DNA of 64,000 nt, from the NCBI RefSeq assembly GCF_026427775.1, contig NZ_CP044532.1:186001-250000 (forward strand), read 5' to 3'. Of the stretch, positions 53,749-62,210 are shown one piece after another. Both the position numbers and the translations under genes were made by a program. Numbering within the stretch: the stretch's first letter is position 1; the number at the start of each line of letters is the position of its first letter. This DNA is from Arthrobacter sp. CDRTa11. GTDB taxonomy: Bacteria; Actinomycetota; Actinomycetes; Actinomycetales; Micrococcaceae. The notes beneath the pieces are model-generated. The model had not been told where the DNA came from, ran no database searches, and saw only the letters and a list, made by a program, of their open reading frames with translations.

Positions 53749-54777
53749 GTGGACCCCAACCGCCTGACACCTGAACCCCGGAAAATTATTCTCGACTGCG
53801 ACCCTGGGCACGACGACGCCGTGGCGCTCCTCCTGGCGCACGGCAGCCCTGAGATCGAGCTGCTGGCCGTCACCACAGTGGTGGGCAACCAGACGCTGGA
53901 CAAGGTCACCAAAAATGCCCTGGCCGTCGGCACCATCGCCGGCATCACCGGCGTCCCCTTTGCCGCCGGATGCGCCCGCCCCCTGGTCCGCAGCATCGAA
54001 ACCGCCCCGGACATCCACGGCGAGTCCGGCATGGACGGCCCCGCCCTTCCCGAGTCCACCATCGAGCTGGACCCGCGCCACGCCGTCGACCTCATCATTG
54101 ACACCGTGATGGCACACGAGCCGGGCACCGTCACCCTGGTGCCCACCGCCGGGCTCACCAACATTGCCCTGGCCGCGCGCAAGGAACCGCGCATTGTGGA
54201 ACGCGTGAAGGAAGTTGTCCTTATGGGCGGCGGCTACCACGTGGGCAACTGGAGCGCCGTGGCCGAGTTCAACATCATCATCGACCCCGAGGCCGCGCAC
54301 ATCGTCTTCAACGAAAAGTGGCCCGTGGTCATGGTGGGCCTGGACCTGACCCACCAGGCGCTGGCCACCCCCGATGTCGTGGAAAGGATCGCGGCCATCG
54401 GCACCAAACCCGCGCAGTTCGTCACGGAGCTGATGGACTTCTTCGCCCACACTTACAGGGATGCCCAGGGCTTTGACCACCCGCCGGTGCATGATCCGTG
54501 CGCCGTGGCCTACGTGATTGATCCCAGCATCGTCAGCACCCGCAAAGTGCCCGTGAACATCGAGCTGCAGGGAACCCTGACCCTGGGCATGACCGTGGCT
54601 GACTTCCGTGCCCCGGCGCCGGCTGACTGCCACACCAGTGTTGCCGTTGACCTTGACCACAAAAAGTTCTGGGACCTGGTCACCGATGCGCTGGTCCGCA
54701 TCGGCGAGCCGGGGCAACCGGAACCGGAGACTGCCCGTCCCGAAGGCGTTGCCCTCACTGCCGGAGGGATCAAGTAA
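53749..54777 (+). CDS. Nucleoside hydrolase (uridine/inosine type)
   Basis: The 342-residue protein has the DxDxxxDD calcium site (ILDCDPGHDDAVALL) and the NH fold motifs GGGYHVGNWSAVAEFNI and HDPCAVAYVIDPS. It cleaves ribonucleosides to base and ribose. The GTG at 53749 is chosen because GGAG lies six bases upstream and the N-terminus then fits the fold; the ATG at 53677 would add 24 residues and overlap the -10. An MFS transporter gene follows directly and then ribokinase, the order of a nucleoside-use operon. Confidence 0.88.
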   Translation: MDPNRLTPEPRKIILDCDPGHDDAVALLLAHGSPEIELLAVTTVVGNQTLDKVTKNALAVGTIAGITGVPFAAGCARPLVRSIETAPDIHGESGMDGPALPESTIELDPRHAVDLIIDTVMAHEPGTVTLVPTAGLTNIALAARKEPRIVERVKEVVLMGGGYHVGNWSAVAEFNIIIDPEAAHIVFNEKWPVVMVGLDLTHQALATPDVVERIAAIGTKPAQFVTELMDFFAHTYRDAQGFDHPPVHDPCAVAYVIDPSIVSTRKVPVNIELQGTLTLGMTVADFRAPAPADCHTSVAVDLDHKKFWDLVTDALVRIGEPGQPEPETARPEGVALTAGGIK

Positions 54778-56205
54778 ATGACTGCCACCCTTACAGCCGT
54801 CAAGACAAGCCGCGGCAACGTCACCGCGCTCATGATCGCCCTGCTCGCCGCATGCGTGGCGTTCCAGCTCAACGCCTCCATGCTGAGCCCTGCCCTGGTC
54901 ACCATGGGCAAGGAGCTGAACACGGACCAGGCTGTTATTGGCCTGTCCCAGACCTGGTTCTTCACCGCGGCCGCCCTGTTCTCCCTCTTCCTGCCGCGCC
55001 TGAGCGACATCATCGGCCGGAAGAAGATCCTGCTCGGCATGATGCTGCTGATGGCCGTTGGCTCCGTCATCGCAGCTATGGCCCCGGACGTCACCTGGCT
55101 CTTTGTGGGCCGGATCATCCAGGGTGTCAGCGGCCCCACCGTGCCGCTCTGCCTGATCATGCTGCGCTCCGCCGTCAGCAGCCCGCGCAAGTACGGCACG
55201 CTGATGGGCCTCATCACCGCCGTCAATGGCGGCGTGGCCGGCGTTGACTCATTCGTGGGCGGCTACTTTGCCGAACACTTCGGCTTCCGCAGCATCTTCT
55301 GGCTGATGGTGGTGCTGGCGCTCGTGGCCACCGCCCTGATCGCCCTCCTGGCTGGTGAGAGCAAGCCAGCGGCCGGAACCAGCATGGACTGGCTGGGTGT
55401 GTTCTTCATCGTTGTTGCCGTGGGTGCGCTCCTCACCGCCCTCAACGAAGGCTCCAAACTGGTGGGCGCTTTCTCGGCCGGAACACTGATGCTGGCCCTC
55501 GGACTGGTGGCCGTTGCCGCCGTCGCGTTCCTTGCTTTCTGGCGGACCGAGAAACGCGCCAAAGAGCCCATGGTGGAAACGGTGCACCTTCGCCAGCGTT
55601 CCACGTGGGCGCCGCTGCTGACCACCACGCTGACCATGACGGGCATCTTCGCCGTGATCAACGGCATCGTCCCCGCCTATGTACAGGCAGCCGGCCCGGG
55701 GTTCGGCGTCGGTCCCACGGAAATGTCGCTCATCATCCTCACTCCGTACGCCCTGCTGGGCTGGGTGGTGGGTCCGCTCAGCGGCAAGCTGGCGCCCGTG
55801 CTGGGCTACACCAAGGTTCTGCGCATCGGCATGCTGGGCAGCATCGCCGCCCTGGCCATCATCGCGTTCTTCGGCCTGAGCAGCCTGCCGATGATGATCG
55901 CCGGAACGGTCTTGCTGGGCATCATGTACGCCGGTACGGTCAACATCATGCTGAATGGACTCGGAGTTGTCCTCTCGCCGGCAGGAAACCCTGGCTTCCT
56001 GCCGGGCATGAACGCCGGTGCCTTTAATCTGGGCGCCGGCCTGAGCTTCCTGGTGCTGCCGGCCGTTCTGGTGGCCACGTCAGCTCTGGGCGACGCCAAG
56101 GCGTCCTACCTCACCGTGGTGGTGGTTGGCCTGGCCATAACCGTTGCGGCCTTCGCGGCGTCGCTGCTGATCCCCAAACCCGTTGAGGCTGAGGTGGCCG
56201 AATGA
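54778..56205 (+). CDS. MFS transporter, probable nucleoside (uridine) importer
   Basis: The 475-residue protein has about fourteen membrane segments and DHA2-like motifs (LSDIIGRKKILLGM, GRIIQGVSGPTVPL). Its ATG follows the nucleoside-hydrolase stop without a gap, and it overlaps ribokinase by four bases. In Corynebacterium the uriT-uriH-rbsK1 genes form the same set for uridine use, so import of uridine or a similar ribonucleoside is likely. Specific binding residues are not known. Confidence 0.85.
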   Translation: MTATLTAVKTSRGNVTALMIALLAACVAFQLNASMLSPALVTMGKELNTDQAVIGLSQTWFFTAAALFSLFLPRLSDIIGRKKILLGMMLLMAVGSVIAAMAPDVTWLFVGRIIQGVSGPTVPLCLIMLRSAVSSPRKYGTLMGLITAVNGGVAGVDSFVGGYFAEHFGFRSIFWLMVVLALVATALIALLAGESKPAAGTSMDWLGVFFIVVAVGALLTALNEGSKLVGAFSAGTLMLALGLVAVAAVAFLAFWRTEKRAKEPMVETVHLRQRSTWAPLLTTTLTMTGIFAVINGIVPAYVQAAGPGFGVGPTEMSLIILTPYALLGWVVGPLSGKLAPVLGYTKVLRIGMLGSIAALAIIAFFGLSSLPMMIAGTVLLGIMYAGTVNIMLNGLGVVLSPAGNPGFLPGMNAGAFNLGAGLSFLVLPAVLVATSALGDAKASYLTVVVVGLAITVAAFAASLLIPKPVEAEVAE

Positions 56206-57212
56206 GCGCGGCAGCCGCCGGACCCTCAGACGGAAAAAGCGGCCGGATCGTCGTCGTCGGGTCTCTGAACGCTGACCTGACCATCTACTGTGAGCGGCTT
56301 CCGCTCCCGGGCGAGACGGTCCACGGCACCGGGTTTGCCGTCAACCCGGGCGGCAAGAGTGCCAACCAGGCTGCCGCCGCCAGCCTCCTTGGCGGGGCCG
56401 TGAGCCTTATCGGCGCGGTGGGGGACGACGCCAACGGCGAGATGCTCCTCTCCTCGGCCGCGGGCGCCGGAGTGGACATCTCCCATGTCCGCACGTCCAC
56501 CGCCGCTCCCACCGGCGTCGCCGTCATCTCCGTCGACGCCCAGGGGGAGAACAACATCATCATCTCCGCGGGGGCGAACGGAACGCTGACTCCCGCGGAC
56601 GTCGCCGCGTCTGCGGAGGAATTCGACGGCGCCTCCGTGGTCAGCCTTTGCCTTGAGGTCAGCCTTGAAACTGTTCTGGCGGCCGCGGAATTGGGGCACG
56701 ACGCCGGCGCCACAGTTTTGCTCAACCTCTCGCCTTACGCGGACATCCCGCAGGAGCTCGCAGATCTCACGGACATCCTGCTGGTCAATGCCCACGAGGC
56801 AGCGCTGTTCCTCGGCTCGTCCGACAGCGCAGACTCGCTTGGCGCGGAGATGCCGGATGTCGCGAGCGACGACGGCGACTGGGACCAAGTGCGCCAGCGT
56901 TTCGCTCAGCGGGGGCTTCAGCGGGTGGTGGTCACCTTGGGTTCCGAAGGTTCCGTCGTGCTGGATTCGCTGGCCAGCCCCGGCCAGCAGGTCACCCGAA
57001 TAAGGCCCACTCAGGTCAAGGCCGTGGATACGACTGGTGCCGGCGATGCCTTCACCGGAGCCGTTGCGGCCTGCCTGGCTGCAGGCGGTTCCCTGGCTGA
57101 TGCCGCGGGGTTCGCATCGGTTGCCGCGGCGCTCGCTACCACCCGGAAGGGGACGCAGGCGGCCTACCCGGACGCGGCCGACGTCGGGCGGTTGCTGGGT
57201 GCCGTGCAGTAG
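56202..57212 (+). CDS. rbsK: Ribokinase
   Basis: The 336-residue PfkB-family kinase has VVVGSLNADLTIYCERLPLPGET at the start, NPGGKSANQAAAASLLGG, and the catalytic DTTGAGDAFTGAV with Asp near residue 273. It phosphorylates ribose at O-5, here likely the ribose freed by the nucleoside hydrolase. The start overlaps the transporter stop (ATGA), so the three genes are one operon. Confidence 0.9.
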   Translation: MSAAAAGPSDGKSGRIVVVGSLNADLTIYCERLPLPGETVHGTGFAVNPGGKSANQAAAASLLGGAVSLIGAVGDDANGEMLLSSAAGAGVDISHVRTSTAAPTGVAVISVDAQGENNIIISAGANGTLTPADVAASAEEFDGASVVSLCLEVSLETVLAAAELGHDAGATVLLNLSPYADIPQELADLTDILLVNAHEAALFLGSSDSADSLGAEMPDVASDDGDWDQVRQRFAQRGLQRVVVTLGSEGSVVLDSLASPGQQVTRIRPTQVKAVDTTGAGDAFTGAVAACLAAGGSLADAAGFASVAAALATTRKGTQAAYPDAADVGRLLGAVQ

Positions 57213-57236
57213 CAACGACATTCAGTGACAACGGGT

Positions 57237-57950
57237 ATGAATCATCCAAAGTTTGGATCCGGGGGTGGCATTTTGGCGGTTTTCGTACTGATTCACGGTG
57301 GCGGTTCCACCGCCTGGGACTGGCATCTTGTCAGACCACTGCTGGAGGCATCGGGGCATGACGTCATCGCTGTCGATCTACCCATCGAAGACGACAACGC
57401 AGGGCTTGAGGACTACGTCCGTGTAGTCACTGCAGCGGTTGGCGACGCTCAGCGCACCATCGTGGTGGGCCACTCGCTGGGAGGCTTTACGGCGCCTTTG
57501 GTCTGCGACGAGCTCCAGGCGGACGGTCTTATGTATCTTGCTGGAATGATCCCGCTGCCGGGTGAGACATTTGGCGACTGGTGGACGAACACGGGTTACG
57601 ACCGCCTGACGATAGATCAGGACCCCCAGTCGGCGTTTTTCAACGATGTTCCCGAAGATTTGGTGCGCCAGGCACTTGATAGGGAGCGCGACCAGCAAGG
57701 TGCATGGATGGCCCGGCCCTGGCCGGGTCCCAGGCATCCGGCCGTCCCCACGAGAGCACTACTGTGCCGCGACGATCGGTTCTTTCCGCCGTCATTCATG
57801 AGACGCCAAATACAGCAGCGGCTTGGAATTGAGCCGTTGGAAATTCCAGGCGGGCACTACGCCACGTTGAGCCATCCAGACGCTGTAGCTGCTGCGCTGG
57901 AAGACTTCGCCCAAGAGATCACTCAGATGCGGCCCTCCCCAGACTGGTGA
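57237..57950 (+). CDS. Alpha/beta hydrolase
   Basis: The 237-residue protein has FVLIHGGGSTAWDWHLV (oxyanion region), the nucleophile elbow VVGHSLGGF (Ser near residue 86), and a late His in IPGGHYATLSHP. It resembles the small esterases annotated as MenH- or salicylate esterase-like. A start at GTG 57225 or TTG 57273 is also possible. It lies only about 25 bases after ribokinase but has no evident role in nucleoside use. Confidence 0.83.
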   Translation: MNHPKFGSGGGILAVFVLIHGGGSTAWDWHLVRPLLEASGHDVIAVDLPIEDDNAGLEDYVRVVTAAVGDAQRTIVVGHSLGGFTAPLVCDELQADGLMYLAGMIPLPGETFGDWWTNTGYDRLTIDQDPQSAFFNDVPEDLVRQALDRERDQQGAWMARPWPGPRHPAVPTRALLCRDDRFFPPSFMRRQIQQRLGIEPLEIPGGHYATLSHPDAVAAALEDFAQEITQMRPSPDW

Positions 57951-58008
57951 GCTTGTCTGACCCTCATTTCCAGGCGTGCCGGAACTATCGTTGGTGGATT
58001 TATACCTA

Positions 58009-58863
58009 TCAGTTCGGTGCGACAGGTATCGCCGTCTTCTGCGGGGCTTCGGGAAAGTAGTTCTTCACTGGAGGGGCCGTTCCCACACTTCCGTTACCGC
58101 CGGCTATGGCGAACTCCCCAACAACGGTCTTTCCGGTTGTGTCATAAACGGGGATCAAGCTGTCCTTGTCCCCTCGGGCCTCTTGCCAGGCCACCGCTTC
58201 CTCGGGGCTTTTGAACGTCTTCATGGCCGCCGTCCCGTTGGCTTCCTCCAGCTCGGTTCGGTAAACGTAGCCAGGGGTACCGTTGGTAGCGATGACGGCG
58301 ATTAGGTCAGGTATCCCGTTTTCATTTTCCGCGCCGTAGGTGTCACCGTCAGCGTTGGTTTCCCAGTCCCCTATTTCCACGCTGACGTACTTGGCGGTCA
58401 CCTTCCATCGGTTTTCCGGCTCAGTTCTAAAGGTCACGCTGTGTTGGCCCGGAGCGAGCTGGACCAAGTAGCCGGACCAGGCCTGGGGCGTGCCAACATC
58501 TTCCGGTGAACATATGCTGCGCGAGCCATCCTGGTACTGGAAAAGCCCGGGCGTTAAGCAGGTGAAGTCCATCTGGATACCCGTGGTGCCCTCAGGCGGC
58601 TCACCAAGTTCTATCGTGGCGGGACCCTGATATGTTGCTTCGGGGACGGGTGTGGACAGCGTCGAGACCTGGGGCGACCCCGGGACCACAAAGAGCCCGG
58701 CAGCGGTCGCTCCGACTCCGCCTAGGATTCCAGTTCCGGCCAGGACGCCTGCGCCCAGCCACAACCGTGTGTGCCTGCGGGCCGGGGACTTTTGCTGGAC
58801 CTTCGAAACCAGCTCGGCCCGCAGGGCCGTGCTGAATTGTTCGTCGACCTGGAGCTGGTTCAT
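58009..58863 (-). CDS. Membrane-anchored protein, partner of ECF sigma factor
   Basis: The 284-residue protein has a cytoplasmic N-terminal stretch (QFSTALRAELVSKVQQ), one membrane helix (about residues 34-60) and an outer domain with two Cys (FTCLTPG, RSICSPEDVG) that could form a disulfide. Its ATG overlaps the sigma gene stop (ATGA). An anti-sigma or sensor role is inferred from this coupling, but the short N-terminus lacks a recognisable zinc anti-sigma motif. Confidence 0.72.
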   Translation of the reverse strand: MNQLQVDEQFSTALRAELVSKVQQKSPARRHTRLWLGAGVLAGTGILGGVGATAAGLFVVPGSPQVSTLSTPVPEATYQGPATIELGEPPEGTTGIQMDFTCLTPGLFQYQDGSRSICSPEDVGTPQAWSGYLVQLAPGQHSVTFRTEPENRWKVTAKYVSVEIGDWETNADGDTYGAENENGIPDLIAVIATNGTPGYVYRTELEEANGTAAMKTFKSPEEAVAWQEARGDKDSLIPVYDTTGKTVVGEFAIAGGNGSVGTAPPVKNYFPEAPQKTAIPVAPN

Positions 58864-59444
58864 AGCCGGTCTCCTTCCAAAACGGGTGGAGGCTGGAGAG
58901 CGCCGTTAATGGCTGTTTTCATTCGCTTCCGTGCGCGGTGAACGCGGGACTTGGCAGCTGCAGGCGACAGGCCCAGGACGGCCGCAGCTGCGGCGACCGT
59001 GTACTCCTCAAACACGACCAGGCTCACCAACTGCAGGTCCTCGGTGCCGAGTGTCGCAAGTGCTCTAGCAGCATCCCTGTCCATCTCAGACTGTAGGAAG
59101 ACGTCATCGTTGGCATTTGCGATCCCTTCCCCGCGGGGGAGGGAGTCGAGGAGCCTGCGGTAGCGGAGCGCCGAACGCTTGCTGTTGCGGGCCACATTGG
59201 TTGTTGTGACGAGCAGCCACGGAAGAACAGACCCATCGACAAGCCGAACCTTCAGCCGGCGGCGCCACAATTCCAAGAACGCCATAGACAGAATGTCTTC
59301 AGCATCGTGCCGTTGCCCGGACAACCTATAGGCGTGACGGAAGACACGGTCTCGGTGCCGGTCAAACAGCAAACCGAAAGCGTCGCCCTCGCCCTGAAGG
59401 CTCCGTTCCCACAGCCTGCCGTCGTCGGCCTCAACGTTCCCCAT
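58860..59444 (-). CDS. ECF-type RNA polymerase sigma factor
   Basis: The 194-residue protein has region 2 (FGLLFDRHRDRVFRHAYRLSG, EDILSMAFLELWRRR) and region 4 (LVVFEEYTVAAAAAVLGLSPAAAKSRVHRARKR). The ATG at 59444 is preferred to 59480. It is followed by its coupled membrane partner, as in the first ECF locus at 34933, so the window carries two such sensor modules. Confidence 0.87.
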   Translation of the reverse strand: MGNVEADDGRLWERSLQGEGDAFGLLFDRHRDRVFRHAYRLSGQRHDAEDILSMAFLELWRRRLKVRLVDGSVLPWLLVTTTNVARNSKRSALRYRRLLDSLPRGEGIANANDDVFLQSEMDRDAARALATLGTEDLQLVSLVVFEEYTVAAAAAVLGLSPAAAKSRVHRARKRMKTAINGALQPPPVLEGDRL

Positions 59445-59619
59445 GCCCTGTATTGTCCGGGAACTCCCAAAAGGTTTCACAAAGCAGGAGATTTTCTCAA
59501 TAGTTTTTGATCTGGGAAATGCTATGCGGCCGGCCGTTCAATTTAAGGAAACAGAAGCGCTCGGTTCTCGGGGGTTTGAACGGCTGATCGTCCGGACGCG
59601 GCCGCCAGCAAAAGTCCCT

Positions 59620-60060
59620 TTAGGGGATCGTGTCCCCAACCCAATGTGTGCCTGCAACGAGCACTGCCGTGGTGGCTAGCGCGGCGCGCACTGTGTTTGA
59701 AGCCGTCCAGCGGCGACGGTAAACCGCCCAGAAAGCTGCGCCTTCTCGTTCGAGCCGCCGGTTGAGTGGAACGTTGACTCCCAGGGTCACTATCGTGCTG
59801 GCCAAGGATGCTCCTGCGACCACCAGGTCGACGCCGGATTCCCGCGGTGCTGCTGTTACGGCTAGTCCGATGGCTGCTGCGGCGGCGGATCCGAAGATCA
59901 GGATAAATGGGCCGCGTTCGGCCGCTCTGTTGATGCTGACCATAGCGGCGGTGGCATCCTGTTCATTGAGGCGTCCGAGCGCCGGCATCACCATTGTTGA
60001 AAACGCCGCGTAGACGCCACCTACCAGCCCCGCCCCAATAACGGCGGCCACGTGGATCAT
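59620..60060 (-). CDS. DUF1772 (anthrone oxygenase-like) membrane protein
   Basis: The 146-residue protein has four membrane helices typical of DUF1772 (GAGLVGGVYAAFSTMVMPAL, NRAAERGPFILIFGSAAAAA, NVPLNRRLE, ending ...VLVAGTHWV). It is not clear that bacterial members are oxygenases. It is cotranslated with the small NAD(P)-binding remnant upstream (stop and start overlap), and divergent from an AraC regulator. Confidence 0.8.
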   Translation of the reverse strand: MIHVAAVIGAGLVGGVYAAFSTMVMPALGRLNEQDATAAMVSINRAAERGPFILIFGSAAAAAIGLAVTAAPRESGVDLVVAGASLASTIVTLGVNVPLNRRLEREGAAFWAVYRRRWTASNTVRAALATTAVLVAGTHWVGDTIP

Positions 60061-60206
60061 GACCAGGCCCCGGAGTTTGCATTGCGTCGCGCGTATGCGT
60101 TGAGTGATGATGCGGGTCGGCCAGGGAGTTGATTAACTTCGGCGGCCAGGCTGTCAAGTATGCCGGCCCCGGAGCGGCCGGCGCCGCCGAGGATAAGAGT
60201 ATTCAT
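60057..60206 (-). pseudogene. Internally deleted NAD(P)-binding oxidoreductase remnant, 49 residues
   Basis: The frame starts MNTLILGGAGRSGAGILDSL, an NmrA/SDR Rossmann N-terminus with GGAGRSG. It then jumps to LPGRPASSLNAYARRNAN, which looks like the last helix of the same family (GRPxxSxxxYxRRxA). About 200 middle residues are missing but the frame is kept. The stop overlaps the ATG of the DUF1772 gene, so it still couples translation. It is probably not enzymatically active. Confidence 0.65.
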
Positions 60207-60245
60207 GCCTTTAGTAAACCCTGCGAGGCGTAGACGCAGAATAGG

Positions 60246-60258
60246 TCAAGGTCCTTGA
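60246..60258. promoter_or_regulatory. Palindrome TCAAGG-T-CCTTGA
   Basis: It lies 29-41 bases upstream of the AraC gene, in the gap to the divergent remnant/DUF1772 unit. It is a plausible operator or -35-overlapping site. Confidence 0.45.
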
Positions 60259-60286
60259 AACCTTTGTTATCGTCTACCCTCTAAGC

Positions 60287-61279
60287 ATGGATCCGCTGAC
60301 GCACTTCCTTGACGGTCCCAGGGCGGTCGGTGCTTTTGCTCTGATAGTGCAGATGAATACGCCGTGGGGAATTAATGTTCGCGATAACGCTGCTCTAACG
60401 GTTCTCGCCGTTACCCGCGGGGCAGCCCGGGTGGACGGTTCCCTGCTCGAAGCCGGCGACGTGGCCCTCATACGTGGCCCTGAACCCTACGCTGTGACTG
60501 ATGCTGCCGGCAGCGCGCCTGCGATCGAAATCGGCCCTGGCCAGCACTGCACCACCCTTGATGGCCGGGACCTCCGCGACGAGCTCCGCCACGGCATCCG
60601 CTGCTGGGGCAACACCGCGGAAGGAGAAACGGCGCTGCTCATCGGCACGTACGAACGCCCTGACGAGGCGGGTGGCCTCGTCGTGCGCGCCCTGCCCCGA
60701 TTGACCATAGTGCCTCGCGAGCGTGCCGACGGCGCGCTTGTCAGTCTCCTCACCCGGGAGCTCGCCCACGATGACCCCGCTGCCCAGGTAGTCGTCGACC
60801 GCCTGCTTGACGTGCTCGTCGTCAACACCATCCGCCACTGGGCCAATGCTCCTGACCGACCCACCGAAGCCAGCTGGCTCGCCTGCAATGATCCATTGGT
60901 CGTGCGCGCCCTTGAGTGCCTCCATGCAGACCCCGCAGTGCCCTGGACAGTGGAGAGCCTTGCCCGCCGAGTAAACACTTCCCGCGCCTCACTCGCCGCA
61001 CGTTTCCGAACAAGCGTGGGAGAGCCACCGATGACCTACCTCACGCGCTGGCGGCTTACATTAGCCCGCGACCTGCTGCAAGCTCCGGACGCCACGGTGT
61101 CACGCGTCGCCCGCCAGGTCGGCTACCAGAACGCTTATGCGTTCAGCACAGCTTTCAAACGCCAAGTAGGAACAACACCGACAGAATATCGCCTGCGCCG
61201 CCCCGCGCAGGCCGGACTAGGGCCCGACAAAATTGTTCCACTAGAGGTTCGGCTTACGAGCGCCAGGGGCGACATTTAG
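60287..61279 (+). CDS. AraC family regulator with cupin sensor domain
   Basis: The 330-residue protein has an N-terminal cupin region (LTVLAVTRGAARVDG, EAGDVALIRG, about residues 30-110) and a C-terminal AraC HTH (RVNTSRASLAARFRTSVG, VARQVGYQNAYAFSTAFKR, residues ~230-300). It is of the RCS-type group that often controls oxidoreductase genes, matching its divergent neighbour. Its last residues (LTSARGDI) and stop codon are encoded by an intergenic repeat (copy A), so the original end was probably shorter. Confidence 0.87.
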   Translation: MDPLTHFLDGPRAVGAFALIVQMNTPWGINVRDNAALTVLAVTRGAARVDGSLLEAGDVALIRGPEPYAVTDAAGSAPAIEIGPGQHCTTLDGRDLRDELRHGIRCWGNTAEGETALLIGTYERPDEAGGLVVRALPRLTIVPRERADGALVSLLTRELAHDDPAAQVVVDRLLDVLVVNTIRHWANAPDRPTEASWLACNDPLVVRALECLHADPAVPWTVESLARRVNTSRASLAARFRTSVGEPPMTYLTRWRLTLARDLLQAPDATVSRVARQVGYQNAYAFSTAFKRQVGTTPTEYRLRRPAQAGLGPDKIVPLEVRLTSARGDI

Positions 61280-61313
61280 CGCCGTGAAAAAGCCGCCATT
61301 TATCGCCGAAAGT
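61246..61313. repeat. Intergenic repeat, copy A
   Basis: The core 61251-61290 matches copy B (62891-62930) at 38 of 40 bases: GGCTTACGAGCGCCAGGGGC followed by GACATTTAGCGCCG. It holds inverted parts (GGCGACATTTAGCGCC). It covers the 3' end of the AraC gene. Confidence 0.75.
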
Positions 61314-61605
61314 CACACCAGCAGTAGAAGGGGCTATTCCGGGGTTCGCGGAGGCTCGCCGAGTTGCACGTCAAAAGCGGTCGTTTTTGACCGTAGCGAA
61401 TGGGCACCTTCACCGGGCAATTTACGGGCGGGTCTTACGGGAATGTGCCAGGTCCGGAAGCCCGCACTTTTGAAAGAGTTCAGCATGTTTCCTGCTGCGT
61501 CTTTGGAGGGCCGGCTTACGGGACGTTTTGCGGGAGGGGGCTCTGCGGATGCCCACCAGCTACAGCGGGCCCCGGATCGTTCCGGCAAAGTGAAAGCACA
61601 ACAGC
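61280..61605. other. Intergenic region without a credible gene
   Basis: About 325 bases hold part of repeat copy A, a 7-bp hairpin (GTCAAAA 61370-61376 with TTTTGAC 61385-61391), and two further partial matches to the repeat core: TCTTACGGG near 61434 and GGCTTACGGG near 61512. The frame 61284-61673 has no ribosome site or family signal and runs into the convergent TetR gene. Confidence 0.6.
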
Positions 61606-62172
61606 CTAGCCCCGGGCTGAACCACTGGACGGTGGGGGATCCGCTACCTGAGTGGGCGGTACAGCCGGGATGAGTTCGGCCAGCAGGCTGAACACTGACT
61701 CCAGATCCGCTCGGCTCGTTGCCGGCAGCGCCACACAGGCTCCGATCATGAGCAGATGAGGGAGCAGCGCCGCGGTATGTGCCCGCGAGGGGTCGTCGAT
61801 GATCTGCGACCAGACGGACTCAAGCGCCGCCAGCCGGGCGAGGTCCACACGTTCTTGGGCTGCAGCTGCTTCAGCGTCCTGAAATGCCCAAGCGCGAACG
61901 GCCGCCTCCATGCGCAGATCCACGAGAGCGCCAACCCGTGCAGCAAGATCTTCCAGAAGGGGCTGCGGTGCTCCATCACCGAGCTCGCGGACTGCCGTGT
62001 TTTCCCAGTGCTCAAGGAGCGCGCGACGGTAACCGGCGATGCCATCGAAGTGATGGAAGAAGGACCCCTTACTTAGGCCCAGGCGCGCTGCAACCCGGTC
62101 GATCCGGACGCCCGGAGCTCCTTCTTCCGCAAGAACCCGGAGGCCTTCATCCACCCATCTTTGCCTGGTCAT
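61606..62172 (-). CDS. TetR family transcriptional regulator
   Basis: The 188-residue protein has the TetR HTH (GVRIDRVAARLGLSKGSFFHHFDGIAGYRRALLEHW, residues 20-55) and a helical ligand domain. A palindrome lies 9-29 bases upstream of the ATG and overlaps the start of the divergent DoxX-like gene, so it probably represses both. The ligand is unknown. Confidence 0.88.
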   Translation of the reverse strand: MTRQRWVDEGLRVLAEEGAPGVRIDRVAARLGLSKGSFFHHFDGIAGYRRALLEHWENTAVRELGDGAPQPLLEDLAARVGALVDLRMEAAVRAWAFQDAEAAAAQERVDLARLAALESVWSQIIDDPSRAHTAALLPHLLMIGACVALPATSRADLESVFSLLAELIPAVPPTQVADPPPSSGSARG

Positions 62173-62180
62173 CTAGGCAG

Positions 62181-62201
62181 CATACCAAACCGTATGGTAT
62201 G
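62181..62201. promoter_or_regulatory. TetR-type operator CATACC-N9-GGTATG
   Basis: It lies in the short divergent gap between the TetR and DoxX-like genes. The right arm (GGTATG) includes the first in-frame ATG of the latter. Confidence 0.65.
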
Positions 62202-62210
62202 TATGAAAGC

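Noticed and set aside
59963..60157. 64-residue frame overlapping the deleted oxidoreductase remnant
   Set aside because: It is another frame of the remnant and DUF1772 genes, with no family signal.
61284..61673. 129-residue plus-strand frame after the AraC gene
   Set aside because: No ribosome site or domain; it overlaps the 3' end of the TetR gene and consists of repeat sequence.
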